64,000 nucleotides of DNA from Epithemia pelagica (Eukaryota > Bacillariophyta > Bacillariophyceae > Surirellales > Surirellaceae). The translations under genes were made by a program, and so were the position numbers. Below the pieces are notes generated by a model, which saw only the letters and a list, made by a program, of their open reading frames with translations, did no database searches and had not been told where the DNA came from. The first letter of the stretch is position 1. The number at the start of each line of letters is the position of its first letter. The stretch covers positions 1,922,001-1,986,000 of the forward strand of contig OX337237.1 in NCBI GenBank assembly GCA_946965045.2, given 5' to 3'. Below, in pieces: positions 20,921-31,080 of the stretch.

Positions 20921-21184
20921 GTGTTACTCCTCCCACACGCCCAAACCCGCACAATCATGTATCGTTTTTCCATCGCTACATGTATTGGCTCCTTGACAAC
21001 ACCGCAGCGTTTGATTGGTGGTTTCAACACATCCTCCACCCTCTGGAACAGTGGAGTTCCTATCGAGATCATTGCGTTTCGCCTCCGCTGGACGCAACAG
21101 TCCGTCGAGCACTACCTGCGAGACTGCTCGAAAGCTATCGGCCCTCTTACTACTAAGGTCATTATGGGCGTGCTTTCCACTTAA
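20921..21184 (+). pseudogene. Tyrosine-recombinase C-terminus (DIRS/Crypton-like)
   Basis: An 87-residue frame ending IEIIAFRLRWTQQSVEHYLR, then DCSKAIGPLT. The pattern (hydrophobic-R-x-R-W-x-x-x-S-V-x-x-Y-L-R) matches the end of the phage-integrase fold: the last conserved Arg and the catalytic-Tyr region used by DIRS/Crypton recombinases. Upstream conserved boxes are not clear, so only the C-terminus is kept. The upstream Pro/Thr-rich frame may be its decayed N-terminal part. Confidence 0.45.
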
Positions 21185-21629
21185 ATATCTCACTGTGTTT
21201 TAGAATTCTTCTACCTTCCTCTCTACATATGTTGGTTCCATCCAGACATTGTTCCTGTCCGCGCCATCGCTCCGGTGCTTCTTCCCCCTGCCCCGTCCCC
21301 GAGGCGCCGCACATTCGTCGGTGCCCGGTACACTTCCGCGCCACTATCTGTTTTCACCCGCACTCGGGCTCGTGTAACTCTCGTAACAACGCCCACCTGA
21401 TCAGCTATTGTCCTCTCCTTCCCTTCCGGCTGGTCCACCGAGACTCGATATACGGACACTTGAGAAGCGAACAGGACAACAAGGACGCAGTGCCCAAGTC
21501 ACCACCCAACCCCTACCGAACGAAAAAGGCAACGGCCCACAACACCACCGAAACGGAGCCCGCCCTCAAGATCCACCTCCACGTGGCCGTCAACCACAAT
21601 CCAAACACAGCAGTCGAGGCAACGCTACC

Positions 21630-22079
21630 TCGCCTCATTGAAATGAGTGCTTGTAGAATTACAAAAAGTTGAGCGTGGTAATTTTGACATGGGGATCCTT
21701 TATCAAGAATTTGTTTCGCTGCGGATGATTTTCGTTCCATATCGGTAATCATCCCCAGAATTATTTGACGGGAAGGTTTCCTCATTTCCTCTTCCTCGAA
21801 GAACAATGGAACCATGACAACAGGTTCTGCAGTGAATCTTCCATCACCGGTGGCATGGGTTTTGTCCATATATGCTATCAACCCCACAACAAAGGCTTCT
21901 GGATCATCTTTGTATTTTGCTACTGTCTGACAGAAAACATCTACATCTTGAATGTTTTGTATTTTGGAATTTGGAACATATGGTTTGTACAGATCTTCCT
22001 TGTCGAGGATAGTATTTTCTTGTCGTGTTGCTTTCTCTTCTTGTAAGACACGATGCAATTGACTAATGAAATCAAACAC
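21630..22079 (-). pseudogene. Second, diverged Plavaka-like transposase fragment
   Basis: The 308-residue minus frame switches at about residue 121 to a segment parallel to the transposase at 61403-62998: YMDKTHATGDGRFTAEPVVM matches YTDKTHATQDGRFTAEPVVM, and MRKPSRQIILGMITDMERKS matches MRKPERQIILGLVSDLDRKS. DKT holds a candidate catalytic Asp of the DDE core. The fragment stops after LFVILQALISMRRG. Many substitutions separate it from the copies at the window edges, so it represents an older or separate family member. Confidence 0.7.
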
Positions 22080-22439
22080 ACCAGTGTTGATCGTTTTGGG
22101 GCGGATGTTCGAAGGATGTGCGGGTAGAAGGCCGAGAGGTTCGATGTGGATGTCGGTGATGGAACATGTATGGCGGGAGTGAGGGGTGAGCTCTTGAAGG
22201 ATATTAAAAAGGCCATCACAAATAGTGTTTGATGCATGTGTCATGGGTGCTTTGCGACAAAAAAAGAGGTGATCGCCATATTTGTCGAGGTCAGTGGGTT
22301 GTTGGCAGGTGCAATGGTGGGGAGGCGAGAAAAGAGGGAGGCGTAATTTCCAAATGAGTGCTATGAGGTATAAGTGGTCCGGAATGTGGAAAGGTTGGAA
22401 GCGTCGTGGTTGGTGAAGGGCCGTTGTGGATACAACCAA
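22080..22439 (-). pseudogene. Non-LTR RT C-terminus fused in frame to the transposase fragment
   Basis: Residues 1-120 of the same open frame read HHCTCQQPTDLDKYGDHLFF (a CXC...D..GDH..C motif characteristic of the RT polyprotein C-terminus), then IHIEPLGLLPAHPSNIRP. The junction with the transposase fragment is seamless in frame (NIRPKTINTG-VFDF). Related RT tails lie at 18721-18903 and 19103-19288. Confidence 0.6.
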
Positions 22440-23400
22440 GCAACCGTTGGCGTCCTCACGAACCAGGGCTTTAGCACGACTACTGAGTTTCTTGCCTTCC
22501 CCATCAACGAAGTGAAGCCCATTCTGGGATGAGTTGACGCACTGGATGGTGTGTTACCATCGACAAGTCCAAGCTGAAGGCGAAGCGAGTGACCAAGAAG
22601 TTTGGATTCTGTTGTCGCATTGCGTTTGTGCGGTCTTCAAGCTACTGCGCGAGGCAAGGTCCCAAGAAGATGCAATATGGCATCAATGCTTTAGGGTATA
22701 GACGCGATGCCATCATGAGAATGTCCCCAACCATAACACTGGTCACAGCTCTACGACCTACCGGTGTTTGAAGGGATCTTCCCGACCTTCAACGCCCACA
22801 CTATAGAGCCAACAGGGTACAACTTGTACCTCAGAAGTGCGCCCGACACCTTCACGTTAGATGCAACCCAGTTACACCACTACCCTGGGTTCCCAACTGA
22901 ATTGCTTCCACCACCTGTCTGGTAAGAAGGTGATGAGGGGTTGTGTAACAACTTTGGCGAAGTGTTTGGGACACGATCGGCTCCAAACCCTCCATATCTG
23001 AATGATTTTGTGGCAGGTCATTTTGCATCTATGCAGGAAGGCTCCAAAATCGTCACATCTGACAAGTTAACATTCCAAGTGGGTCCAGTTGACATGGCGA
23101 ACAACCAACGGGAAAAGTTGAAGCTGGAGACTTCATCATGGAAACTTCTTGGAATCCAAAATGAGTGGCAAGCATTTGAGTCCTGACGTAGTTGACAAGT
23201 ACTCAAGTACATAGGAGACAAGGTCGTCTCGCAACATCCCTGTTGCCAGACGTGGTCGCCTCCTGCTTCCCATGACGTAGGTGCCATGGATTTGAACCCC
23301 TGGAAGAAGAAGTAGTACTCTCTGTAAGGGAGTGCGTTGGGGATGGGTGATTCAATGTGTTGGAAGAAGACGTCCCTCGTATGCAAACAAGTACGTACTA
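22440..23400. other. Unassigned, short frames only
   Basis: Plus-strand frames at 22589-22771 and 22941-23186 (the latter GPVDMANNQREKLKLETSSW) are coding-like but short and unrecognised. No other structure seen before the palindrome cluster. Confidence 0.25.
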
Positions 23401-23403
23401 GAA

Positions 23404-24660
23404 TGCAGTACGAGACGAGATCGTCTGGCAACACATTGGATCACCATCAACAAACTGATGTAAGTTGCCTGAAAGCAATATTGTATAAAATTCAGGGAGT
23501 CAGTTGGGAATAGGTGATTCGATGTGTGATAGGAGACGAGATCGTCTGGCAACACATCGGACTGACGGAGTGACCACAGCTTTCCGACCACGACCAAGCG
23601 ATCCGTTTCCTACGTTGGCAAGCGCACACGCGAGCGAGGACATTGACACACGGAATCTAAGAGCGATCGACGGCGACACCGAGATTCGCAACTTCATGAC
23701 TCCAAGTGTTTTGTGACTTTGGAACGCTGAAAGTTGTTTCAACGGATGTGGTGAATTGTTGTCGTTGAACTTGATGCTTATTCGGGGTTCAATTTGGCCG
23801 TTACATAAATATGGCAGATACAACAAGTCACCATGTGTCTCAGGTTTTCAGAGGCATTGGTCAGTTGCTATTAGACAAGGCAGCTAATTGTTCACTTGTA
23901 CTTACAATGTTTTCTGTAAATATGTCCTTGAGAATATCTCTACCCCATCACCCCATTTATTGTTTGAGAGTATCATATCTATGCTCCAATCAAAGGTGGA
24001 GACATTTGCATGCCTTTTACTTTGTTCTAAATGTCCTCTTTTTCCTCAAAGCCAAAGCCTTGTATTTATTATGAATGCATTTGATTACCGTCAGTAACGT
24101 CACTAAAATGAATTGAGAATCGTTGCATCTAGCACGATAGGCATATTGTGCAAGTGTCATACAAGGTCACGAGGCGAGATCATCTCGTAACATACAAGTA
24201 CGGGCCGATTGTCATCCGTGACAACTTAGAACTGAACTTGACGTCAGAATTAGAACTGAACTTGACGTCAGAATTCTAAGTTTACTGTCGGGTGTGTTGT
24301 GACACTAAGTCAACGGAAGTGCCTGTGAGGAGATAGATGACATTTTTGGAATTACGACCGAGGTTTGTTAAATGTGACCATGATCCATCAATCATTGGCT
24401 TGTCAATTTTGAATTGGATACGAGACGAGATCGTCTCGCAAAGAAGTCATTGATTGTTATTGCGATATGGTCTCGCCACGATTTCGTCTCGTATATTGTA
24501 TTGCGATACGATCTCAGCTCGTATTGCGCTACGATCTCGAATTGGATACGAGACGAGATTGTCTCGCAAACTTATATTGTATTGGGATACGATCTGAGAT
24601 CGTATTGCGATACGATCTCCAATTGGATACGAGACGAGATCGTCTCGCAAAGAAGTACAA
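23404..24660. repeat. Cluster of dispersed short palindromes GAGACGAGATCGTCTCG
   Basis: The 18-base hairpin cgagacga-ga-tcgtctcg occurs at 24421-24438, 24549-24566 (one change) and 24630-24647, each inside ggatac...caaa. Variants ending in tctgg lie at 23411-23428 and 23532-23549, and weaker forms near 23217 and 24172. Between the three downstream copies, tcgtattgcgatacga-type palindromes alternate with them (24480-24620). The frames that run across this array on both strands are by-products of the repeats. No known CRISPR or integron logic applies. Confidence 0.75.
24217..24275. repeat. Two-copy 24-base direct repeat containing TGACGTCA
   Basis: gaactgaacttgacgtcaga is repeated back to back (near 24231 and 24255). 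Each copy contains the palindrome tgacgtca, a CRE/bZIP-type site. Whether it is bound by anything is unknown; it lies just upstream of the palindrome cluster. Confidence 0.6.
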
Positions 24661-24792
24661 TAGGCGAATCAATGGCGATGGAACACTAACCTCCAGTACA
24701 ATTACCACCGATTGTAGTGGCGATTTTGCGAACATCTTGACCAGACTTTCATTTGGGGGCCACCCCCACCCGGCGATGACCCCCACCCGGCG

Positions 24793-25160
24793 ATGTTCAG
24801 TGTGTTCTCCGAAGCCGCTTGCGATTTATGCAACGACCTGACCAACTTGAATGAGTGGCATCCTTCTATATGCCGCTCCCCACTCCAAGACATGATGGGC
24901 GAGATTAACCGACTCGATGACTCCGTCCCTTTTCATCCGGGAAGACCCTTAGCCGTCGATGTTGAGAAAAAGCCTCGAGGCTTTCACGACGTGTACTTGG
25001 ACGATATGGTCCAACTCTTCATCGACAACGACGATAACATTCAACGCGCACCAAGCATTATTCCGTTGGTTTTGCACTTGCTCGTCCGCCCCCTGGCCGA
25101 TGACGAACCAATCCACCGCACAGCGATACTGGCAGAGGACAAGGTGAAAGCTGAGGGCGC
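24793..25160 (+). pseudogene. RT fragment with Y-D-D-type box
   Basis: The frame reads FSEAACDLCNDLTNLNEWHP, then LDDSVPFHPGRPLAVDVEKK, then DVYLDDMVQLFIDNDDNIQR and VLHLLVRPL. YLDD is an RT catalytic box, and its surroundings match the RT of a diatom-type retroelement family. The frame then runs into an alanine/serine-rich end and the 53-base tandem duplication. No fingers or RNase H are seen. Confidence 0.6.
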
Positions 25161-25242
25161 ACCATCCGATCCTGGTTCGGTCCTCGCTTCCCTCGTCGCT
25201 TCGGCCTCTGTGGCCAACACCTCTGCGGCCGGGGCCGCCGTT

Positions 25243-25348
25243 CGCCCTTCTCCGATTGTGGTCAGATTACTTTCTCTTCTGACCTCTCTACGGATCGCCC
25301 TTCTCCGATTGTGGTCAGATTACTTTCTCTTCTGACCTCTCTACGGAC
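25243..25348. repeat. 53-base perfect tandem duplication
   Basis: cgcccttctccgattgtggt starts at 25243 and again at 25296. The copies are identical, and a 53-base period shifts frame, separating the RT fragment upstream from the gag-like frame downstream. Confidence 0.85.
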
Positions 25349-26167
25349 GTGCCAATGGCGGCTCAGGAATCAGAAACTGCTTTGTTTCAGGAACCTACCA
25401 TGGAATCCTCCTCCGTTGGACGATCCAACGCTGGAAGTAAGTTTGGTATTGCTGTGCTTCGCTCAAGCGAATGTGTGGACAAGTTGTTGTGTTTGGGGCT
25501 CAAGCGTGGTGGAGCGACCTTTTGCATCGACCCCAAGTGCGCTAAAGCCGGGGACCATGGAACTGGTTTAGCTCCCTACGACTTGGGCCCCACGGGAGGT
25601 CTGTTCATAACCAAGAACCCGGCCTCCGCCTTTTGTACTCCTGTTATCTCGCTGGACGAGATTTCCCAGGAGACTCTGGACCAAGTCCAGTGCAAAAAAC
25701 ATACCATGGAAGATTGGACGAAGAAATTTTTTGCTATTAAGCGACTTAACTAAGTAAAAAAGGAAGGCCATTTGGATGCCAGCCTGAAGGAAACGGAGAA
25801 GAGGATCTCCAAGGCTAATTCCCTTCGCACGCCTTTCACCCTCAAGAAAACCTCCACCAGCTCTGCATCCTTTATTGTTGAGAATTACTCCCCGCACCAC
25901 AAGATCCTAGATGGAGACCTGAAGGATGTGATCCGTAAAATTGCCAGTGATGCTTCGTTGGTGCTAATTACCCTGCGTGAAATAAAAGATTCCATGATGG
26001 AAGCAGGCGAAGTGATTCAGTCCCTTTCTATGGAACAACAAACATTGTCTCGAGAAAATACGCAAGCTGTTGAAGCCCTTGGAATCAAGTTCGAAAAGTT
26101 AAGCATGGAGATCGGCCCTCGAGAAGACTTGCCGGATGAATATCAAGCTCCGACTCTTTGGGGATAG
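25349..26167 (+). pseudogene. Retroelement gag-like N-terminal protein with one stop
   Basis: One frame from 25349 to 26167, broken only by TAA at 25751-25753. The first part has SECVDKLLCLGLKRGGATFC then IDPKCAKAGDHG, a C...C...C/H pattern seen in gag-like leaders of diatom-type retroelements, and ends HTMEDWTKKFFAIKRLN. After the stop come helical residues (SLKETEKRISKANSLRTPF; IVENYSPHHKILDGDL) and a coiled-coil-like end. Function is inferred from its position between RT pieces. Confidence 0.4.
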
Positions 26168-26440
26168 TTGAGCCCCTATTTCCAGAAGCCGAAGCACTGG
26201 AATCCGATGCCTACACACCGGAGGAGCTTGATGAATATCTAACTGCTGAAGTGAAAGTGCCCGAGCGACCATCATTGGACGCACTAAGCAGGACGCTCAT
26301 GGACGACCAATAGGTGAGCGAGACTCTAATCCTATCCTTGATACCCGGTACTACGATGTACAGTTGCCGGATGGATCGGTTGAGTCATACGCCACTAATA
26401 TGATCGCCGATGTCAACGAAATCGCAGGTAACGACTTTTT
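26165..26440 (+). pseudogene. Copia integrase-RT linker fragment
   Basis: Reads EPLFPEAEALESDAYTPEEL (plus, before 26250). It then continues past a short gap to DSNPILDTRYYDVQLPDGS and SYATNMIADVNEIAGNDF. This is the conserved stretch just before RT in diatom-type copia polyproteins. The same sequence, inverted, lies at 32780-33000 (LFPEAEALESNTYTPEELDE) and includes about 18 bases missing here. The frame then fuses to Penelope-like RT sequence. Confidence 0.55.
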
Positions 26441-27115
26441 AAAGTTTACAGCTGTGATTTGGGACCCATTCTCAGAACACGACACCTCCACAATTGACAA
26501 CAACAACATCTCCATCGCACAATCAAACACGTTCCCCTTCCTGGACATGGAAATGTACTGGGGCGACAACAAAGTCCTCAAGTACAAGGTCCACGTCAAG
26601 AAGAATCAACAACTAAAGTATTTGAACAAAGGAAGTTCTCATACTCCAGGCTGTTTTAAAGCGATCCCCAGTGGAGTTATCAAAAGATTGACAAAACTCA
26701 CCACAGTCGATGATGAGAACGCTGACAAGATACTGGCAGAAATCTACCCAGTCCATTTTGACGCTCTAACCAAAGCAAACCTAATCAAACAAGAATCCAT
26801 CACAACCCTTGGAATGTCAAACAAGCAAATGGAGAAAGAGAAGAACGACACCGCCTCGCAAGCCCTAAAGAAACGCAGGGAACGCGATCACAAACGAGCA
26901 GTCTACTTCAAGATTGGCTACTCAGACTTTTGGCACAAACCAATACACAAAATCACCAAAGAGATCAAAGGGAAATTCCCGTTCCTGGCTTGGCTGAGGG
27001 TATCTATGTCATACCATAGATTCAACAATGTCCGGGAACTTTTCCAAGGCGACCTAAACGCTAAACTCGCCGACGGACTAAGGTCCCTCGATTTCGAAGA
27101 TGTCGATTGCAACTG
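26440..27115 (+). pseudogene. Penelope-like RT, C-terminal half
   Basis: Reads FLKFTAVIWDPFSEHDTSTI, then FPFLDMEMYWGDNKVLKYKV, then LKYLNKGSSHTPGCFKAIPS and GVIKRLTKLT. This is the palm-to-thumb layout of Penelope-like RTs (FLD..., YLN..S.H, ...IP.G...R). It ends DFEDVDCNC, where homology breaks at the junction with an oppositely oriented RT. The catalytic YxDD part lies upstream of the kept region and is absent. Fused in frame to the copia linker at its start. Confidence 0.55.
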
Positions 27116-28005
27116 TCGCAACAGAGGGGAACCCCACAGCGTTGCATCGCAAGACCGGCGGCTCCATGGGCGATCCGATCGTAGCAGGACTTTGCATCAT
27201 TCGAGCAAAGGGCCCCTGGGTGACGCGACTGCCGAAAAATATCATAGGCCAGCACTTTATTGACGCATTGATATATGGCACTGTGTGCCTTGCGGCTGCC
27301 ATACTGTTCTGGAGCCAGCAAGCCGTTCCATTCAGAAAATTGCATCATTGCTCTCCCCATCAGTTTATTGTTGTGATTAAAATCGGCTTCGTACAGTAGG
27401 ATGGTACGAAGCCGAGTCACCTTAGCCACCCCGGGCTTCTTCTCGAGCATGACGTTGAGGCCTTGCATCCATCGCTGTGGAACGTACCCGCTCATCGTCG
27501 GTATGCGGGCCAGTGCTGCATCGACCATTGCCAAAAGGGGATCGGACGCGTTGGCCTGGAAATGGCCGAAATGGAGGCCAGAGGGACCGGACGAGGTAAA
27601 CTCATCCATGCGCTTCCAAGAGGCGGCGTACGTGGCAGTGCGGAAGTCAATCGGGATAGTGTCAGACAAAGCCAAGACCGAAGGGCGACGGTGGGAAGCC
27701 AAATAGGCAACAGTGGCCGGAGGTAGAGCAATATGACGAGTGGAAGCAGTCGAACCAGTGCGCAGGATGTCTTGAGCAAGCGCGGAAGTGCCACATGGTC
27801 CCAAAGCAAAGACCATATCCGGGGTAAGTAATTTCACGGTCATAGAGAATGTAGTTAAAAGCGTTGGGTTTCCACTACATATCAAAATTTGAAGGTTGAG
27901 TTTTAGGGTGAAGGTAGCGCGTGTATGATCTCGATCGTTGGAAGCGGATAGATCACAGGAGGAACACAACGCATGATACAGGGCAGATAAGGATTTGAAG
28001 CACAT
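27110..28005 (-). pseudogene. RT fragment (fingers to motif A/B), truncated
   Basis: A 314-residue minus frame. SSGPSGLHFGHFQA, LNVMLEKKPG, VTRLRTILLYEADFNHNNKL, LAPEQYGSRK and CSNDAKSCYDRI mark the RT fingers and motif A (NDAKSCYDR, with the catalytic Asp); LAMQRCGVP is the following helix. YxDD is missing because the frame ends at the head-to-head junction with Penelope-like sequence near 27110. The N-terminal 80 residues are unrelated or leader. Confidence 0.65.
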
Positions 28006-28089
28006 AACAGCGGTGAAGGATTTCCACCAGAAAAGGTAAGCAATGGTTGTGCATGGGAAAGGTACATATGATTACATTGTTGATCTCAC

Positions 28090-28674
28090 GTGTTCGCAAG
28101 AGTATGGATGAAAGGGAACGTGCAAACGGGACGGTTCGGTGGCCACGATTGCCTCGCCGTGTCCATAACGAGCTTGAATGAGTTGGAACAATCCTTGAGA
28201 AACGCCAGATTCAATGAGGGGGAACAAGACCAAAATCTGCTAACGTTGTGCCAAAGTCCAATCACTACTGTTTATTCATTCAAACGATTGGAACAGCAGT
28301 CGTTGGTGATTCGAATGGGCTGCAATGGTCAGGGTGAAGAAGCGTTTCGTCCAATCGGTGTGACAACACATGCACTATCGTTGGTGGAACATCATCTTTC
28401 GGAATGTTACGAGATGGTTGTCGTTGATACCAAAATCCGAATCGATCCAAGTGCGCCATCGAACGGTTATAATCGTTTCAGCAGCATGGAGGAGTTCATC
28501 AACAATCGGTACGAAACAGAGAGATCGGAGGAACTTTGTTCCCGACAACGTCATGAATGGAGAGCGCAAGAAGGAGGGACAATCGGGCGAAGTGACGAGC
28601 GGCGTCGACTTATCGTTGCTGTGGTTCGAGTGCAAGCGCCAGAACTTCGTTCGGGTTTGCGCCACAGACGGTAA
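28090..28674 (+). CDS. Unrecognised protein family, copy 1
   Basis: Encodes 194 residues. VVVDTKIRIDPSAPSNGYNR then MEEFINNRYETERSEELCSR aligns with copy 2 at 29341-29889 (VVDSKIEIDLLGATSNDYDR ... MEQLVATRYNMDRSEVVSMP). Beyond about 28565 the frame no longer matches copy 2, so the C-terminus is displaced by an indel or rearrangement. No domain is recognised. It lies among TE pieces and may be TE cargo or a host gene family spread by TEs. Confidence 0.4.
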   Translation: MFARVWMKGNVQTGRFGGHDCLAVSITSLNELEQSLRNARFNEGEQDQNLLTLCQSPITTVYSFKRLEQQSLVIRMGCNGQGEEAFRPIGVTTHALSLVEHHLSECYEMVVVDTKIRIDPSAPSNGYNRFSSMEEFINNRYETERSEELCSRQRHEWRAQEGGTIGRSDERRRLIVAVVRVQAPELRSGLRHRR

Positions 28675-28935
28675 GAGCAAGGCCAACGGCCGACACGGGA
28701 AGGGGAATTCCTGCTCCCGGACCTCCGCCATGTCCACCACCGCCGCCACCACCGGCACCACCGCCGGCTCCACCTCCTCCTCCGGTGCCACCGCCACCAG
28801 CGCCTCCACCTGCGCCACCACCAGCGCCTCCTCCGGTAAGTTACCTCCCATTCCTTCCATGTCCTGAAATGCCCTCGGAGATTCAAGTCCCAATTCCTCC
28901 TCTTCTCGCTCCGCCGCCAGGGTTAGCTCCTGGAG
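28675..28935 (+). other. Polyproline-coding GC-rich segment
   Basis: One plus frame reads GIPAPGPPPCPPPPPPPAP and onward as repeated PPPAP/PPPVP units (about 28700-28850), then FLPCPEMPSEIQVPIPPLL, to a TGA near 28945. Comparable P/A/G-rich runs occur at 30890-30990 and 34880-34985, each beside gag-like frames. This points to the disordered linker of a retroelement gag. The run of (CCN) codons also opens long shadow frames on minus. Confidence 0.45.
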
Positions 28936-28945
28936 TCGCGCCGTG

Positions 28946-29340
28946 AGTGCGTCATCTTGTTCCTTGCGGAGAGTGTCATGATCTGCCGAGGTCAGGAATG
29001 GCCCCGACATCTTTCCATCCACCACTAAAGGAGTTCCTCTCCGGGGAAAGCGGTGGTAGTACCCGCTCGGGGCCCGTGGGGAATCCTCACGGTCGTGCCC
29101 AGCCTTGCGGCAGTCTCCTTGCAGCGCGCCGCAAACAGCTAGCACGGTCTCCCGGTTATGGCGCCGACTAAAGATTCCCCGGCAGACATCATTGCCGCTC
29201 AGGTTAACGAAATCTCCCAAGTCTTCGTACGAGATTGCGGTTGGGTGTTGGGTGTCCGTTTCTAATGTTTCTAGGTAGGTTTTCTCAGCAGCAACAAAGA
29301 TCCAGTTACTTCAAATTGGAACACAAGGGACTACAAGGTA
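28946..29340. other. No assignable gene
   Basis: The plus strand holds only a 74-codon frame (28947-29171), and the minus strand continues an open frame created largely by the GC-rich segment. Nothing is recognised before the next family copy. Confidence 0.3.
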
Positions 29341-29889
29341 TTGTTGGTTGTTGATTCGAAGATCGAGATCGATTTGCTTGGAGCTACATCTAATGATTAC
29401 GATCGATACCAAAGCATGGAGCAACTAGTTGCAACCCGATACAACATGGACCGTAGCGAGGTAGTTTCAATGCCACAACGGATCGAATGGAGTTTATTCA
29501 AGGGTGAAACAACTTACAAAGACTTTGCTGACACACCGCCTCGTGAAAAATTCCCCGGTGATGGTTTCATGGTTGTTGTTGTTTGTGTTCGAAAAGGTGG
29601 ACAGTATGGATGGTTCCCTATTGAGGTTCATCATTGTGGTTTTGGTCATAGGATGCCAAGCTTATCGTTTGAAGTCAAGTTCGGGCACGAGACGTGGTCC
29701 GACACAAGGAATGAGAACGCGGTGTTGCTGTTGGAGGAGTTGCTTCCTACAAAATGGTACACATGGAATGAAGTGGGACAAATGGTTAATGAAGAAGGTC
29801 TGGCAGAGAATGGTTATGTTCCGTTTGACATTGCGAGGAAGCAAGCAGCTGGCGCTGCCTTGCTGCCATCTGCATACAATAAACCATAG
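29341..29889 (+). CDS. Unrecognised protein family, copy 2 (best preserved)
   Basis: Encodes 182 residues in an open frame. VVDSKIEIDLLGATSNDYDR near the start, YGWFPIEVHHCGFGHRMPS in the middle, then LSFEVKFGHETWSDTRNENA and LLEELLPTKWYTWNEVGQMV. The last two motifs recur at 36693-36965 on minus (LPFKVCFGHEIWETRNN; RTTLPPTWFCRNKLDEFV), and the first at 28370-28560. So at least three copies exist within 9 kb. I recognise no family. Conserved H, E, W and D-x-R-N positions could be functional. A putative LTR core lies just downstream. Confidence 0.5.
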   Translation: MLVVDSKIEIDLLGATSNDYDRYQSMEQLVATRYNMDRSEVVSMPQRIEWSLFKGETTYKDFADTPPREKFPGDGFMVVVVCVRKGGQYGWFPIEVHHCGFGHRMPSLSFEVKFGHETWSDTRNENAVLLLEELLPTKWYTWNEVGQMVNEEGLAENGYVPFDIARKQAAGAALLPSAYNKP

Positions 29890-29955
29890 TAGTAGCGTGC
29901 ACTTCTTTACAAATAGGAAAAGCTTAAAGGAACTTCTTACGGAAGTCAATCTAGT

Positions 29956-29983
29956 CTAGTACGAAAGGTGAGGGCCCCATCGT
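29956..29983 (+). repeat. Short GC-rich core shared with 8937-8962 (LTR or leader candidate)
   Basis: ctagtac, then aaggtgagggccccatcgt. It is identical to the complement of 8937-8962 except for two extra bases. At the other site it lies in the presumed 5' leader/LTR of the copia element, so this is probably an LTR remnant in opposite orientation. Confidence 0.5.
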
Positions 29984-30018
29984 TCGTGCAACACAGACGA
30001 GATTGACCTAAAGAAGAA

Positions 30019-30310
30019 CTAACACTGTGCACGAATCCACATCCAGTTTACGTATAACTTAAGTGTGTCCGAGAAAGCGTGTGCCTGTGGTAATCTCTTG
30101 ATGTGGTTGTGCACTATTGAGCATGGAGAGGGCCTTACAAAGGGCGTGAGCGTTGTCGTGGGAGAGGAGGTCCATTGGAGAGGTGCCGTTGATGGAGGTA
30201 AGGAGTTTTGTTTTGGACAAACTGAGGTTGATTCCGAAAAGCTTGCCGAGTGCTTGGAAGCATTCAATGAACCACGGAATGTCCTCGTATATACAGCCAC
30301 CCCAACTCAC
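30019..30310 (-). pseudogene. Non-LTR RT scrap, post-catalytic region
   Basis: Reads DIPWFIECFQALGKLFGINL, then SLSKTKLLTSINGTSP in minus frames. It aligns with LPWFLERLQELGRPFRLNL (10862-11077) and LLPFLETFHKLGQ.YGIHLN (47430-48390). The preceding DD box is replaced by CIYEDI. Truncated on both sides. Confidence 0.5.
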
Positions 30311-30322
30311 TCATGTGCAAGA

Positions 30323-31080
30323 GATCCAGGCATTCCATGATGGAAACTCTTTCTTCCTTATCCTTCCATCCAGTGTACCCTTGAACACAGACACAGGGAT
30401 CATAGTTGCACATGTAGCATGTCTTGTGCTGTCCTACCACACCAAGAGCTGAACTCTGACTGTAGTTGAATGACAATGGGGTCTGATCCATATTTTGGGT
30501 ATGATAATCTTTGTGCCTGCAGGTCTGTGATACTTTTGGTCTTGTTGTGGCTATCCAATAAGATTACTATTTCTTCAGAGAGTTGCTTCACCAATTGAAC
30601 AGAATCCTCAATCTTTGGATCAAGTAGTCTTGTCCACCCATTGGATAAAACCACAACCTTCTGTGGCAGTGCCTTTCTTCCAGAGCCAAAAGTAGGGGTA
30701 GCAAGCACCAATCTGCTTTCAAGGCACACTGTCCGATTGATGAAGAGTTGGAATTGACTTGGTTCCACGTCAAACTTCTCGTCTGTGCTGATTCATGAGC
30801 GAGTGGCTTGCTCATAGTACTTTTATCCTTGTTTCGTGCTGAAGTCGAGTTGCCGACCGATTCCAGCTCGGAATAGGGTCCTGAGGAATGGTCCTGGTCC
30901 TCCTCCTCCTGCTCCGCCACCACCGCCCCATGCTGCTACTGCTGCTACTGCTGCAGCGGCTGTGTTCGCGGCTGTGTTTGCGGCTGTGTTTGCGGCGGCG
31001 TTTGCAATGGCTTGCTGGATTGCATTTTCCAATCGGAGCTCTAATTGTGAACAAAGAAGTTTGAAAATGTACCAATGGAG
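30323..31080 (-). pseudogene. Retroelement gag fragment with Gly/Ala linker
   Basis: From 31080 the frame reads LCSQLELRLENAIQQAIANA, then AANT repeats, AAVAAVAAWGGGGGAGGGG and LFRAGIGRQLDFSTKQG. In the next frame come EPSQFQLFINRTVCLESRLV and LDSHNKTKSITDLQAQR, ending with a cysteine-rich HKTCYMCNYDPCVCV. The leading coiled coil, flexible linker and DFSTKQG-type start are typical of diatom-type copia gags. Two stops and a frame change break it. It follows a protease fragment on the same strand, out of normal order, so the locus is rearranged. Confidence 0.45.

Noticed and set aside
24414-24660. CRISPR array
   Set aside because: Repeats are hairpins with unequal spacing and related, not unique, intervening sequence, in eukaryotic DNA without cas genes.
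28375-29220. 281-codon minus-strand frame
   Set aside because: It runs antisense to a polyproline-coding stretch and to the unrecognised family copy; composition (runs of V, A, E) reflects the GC-rich repeat.
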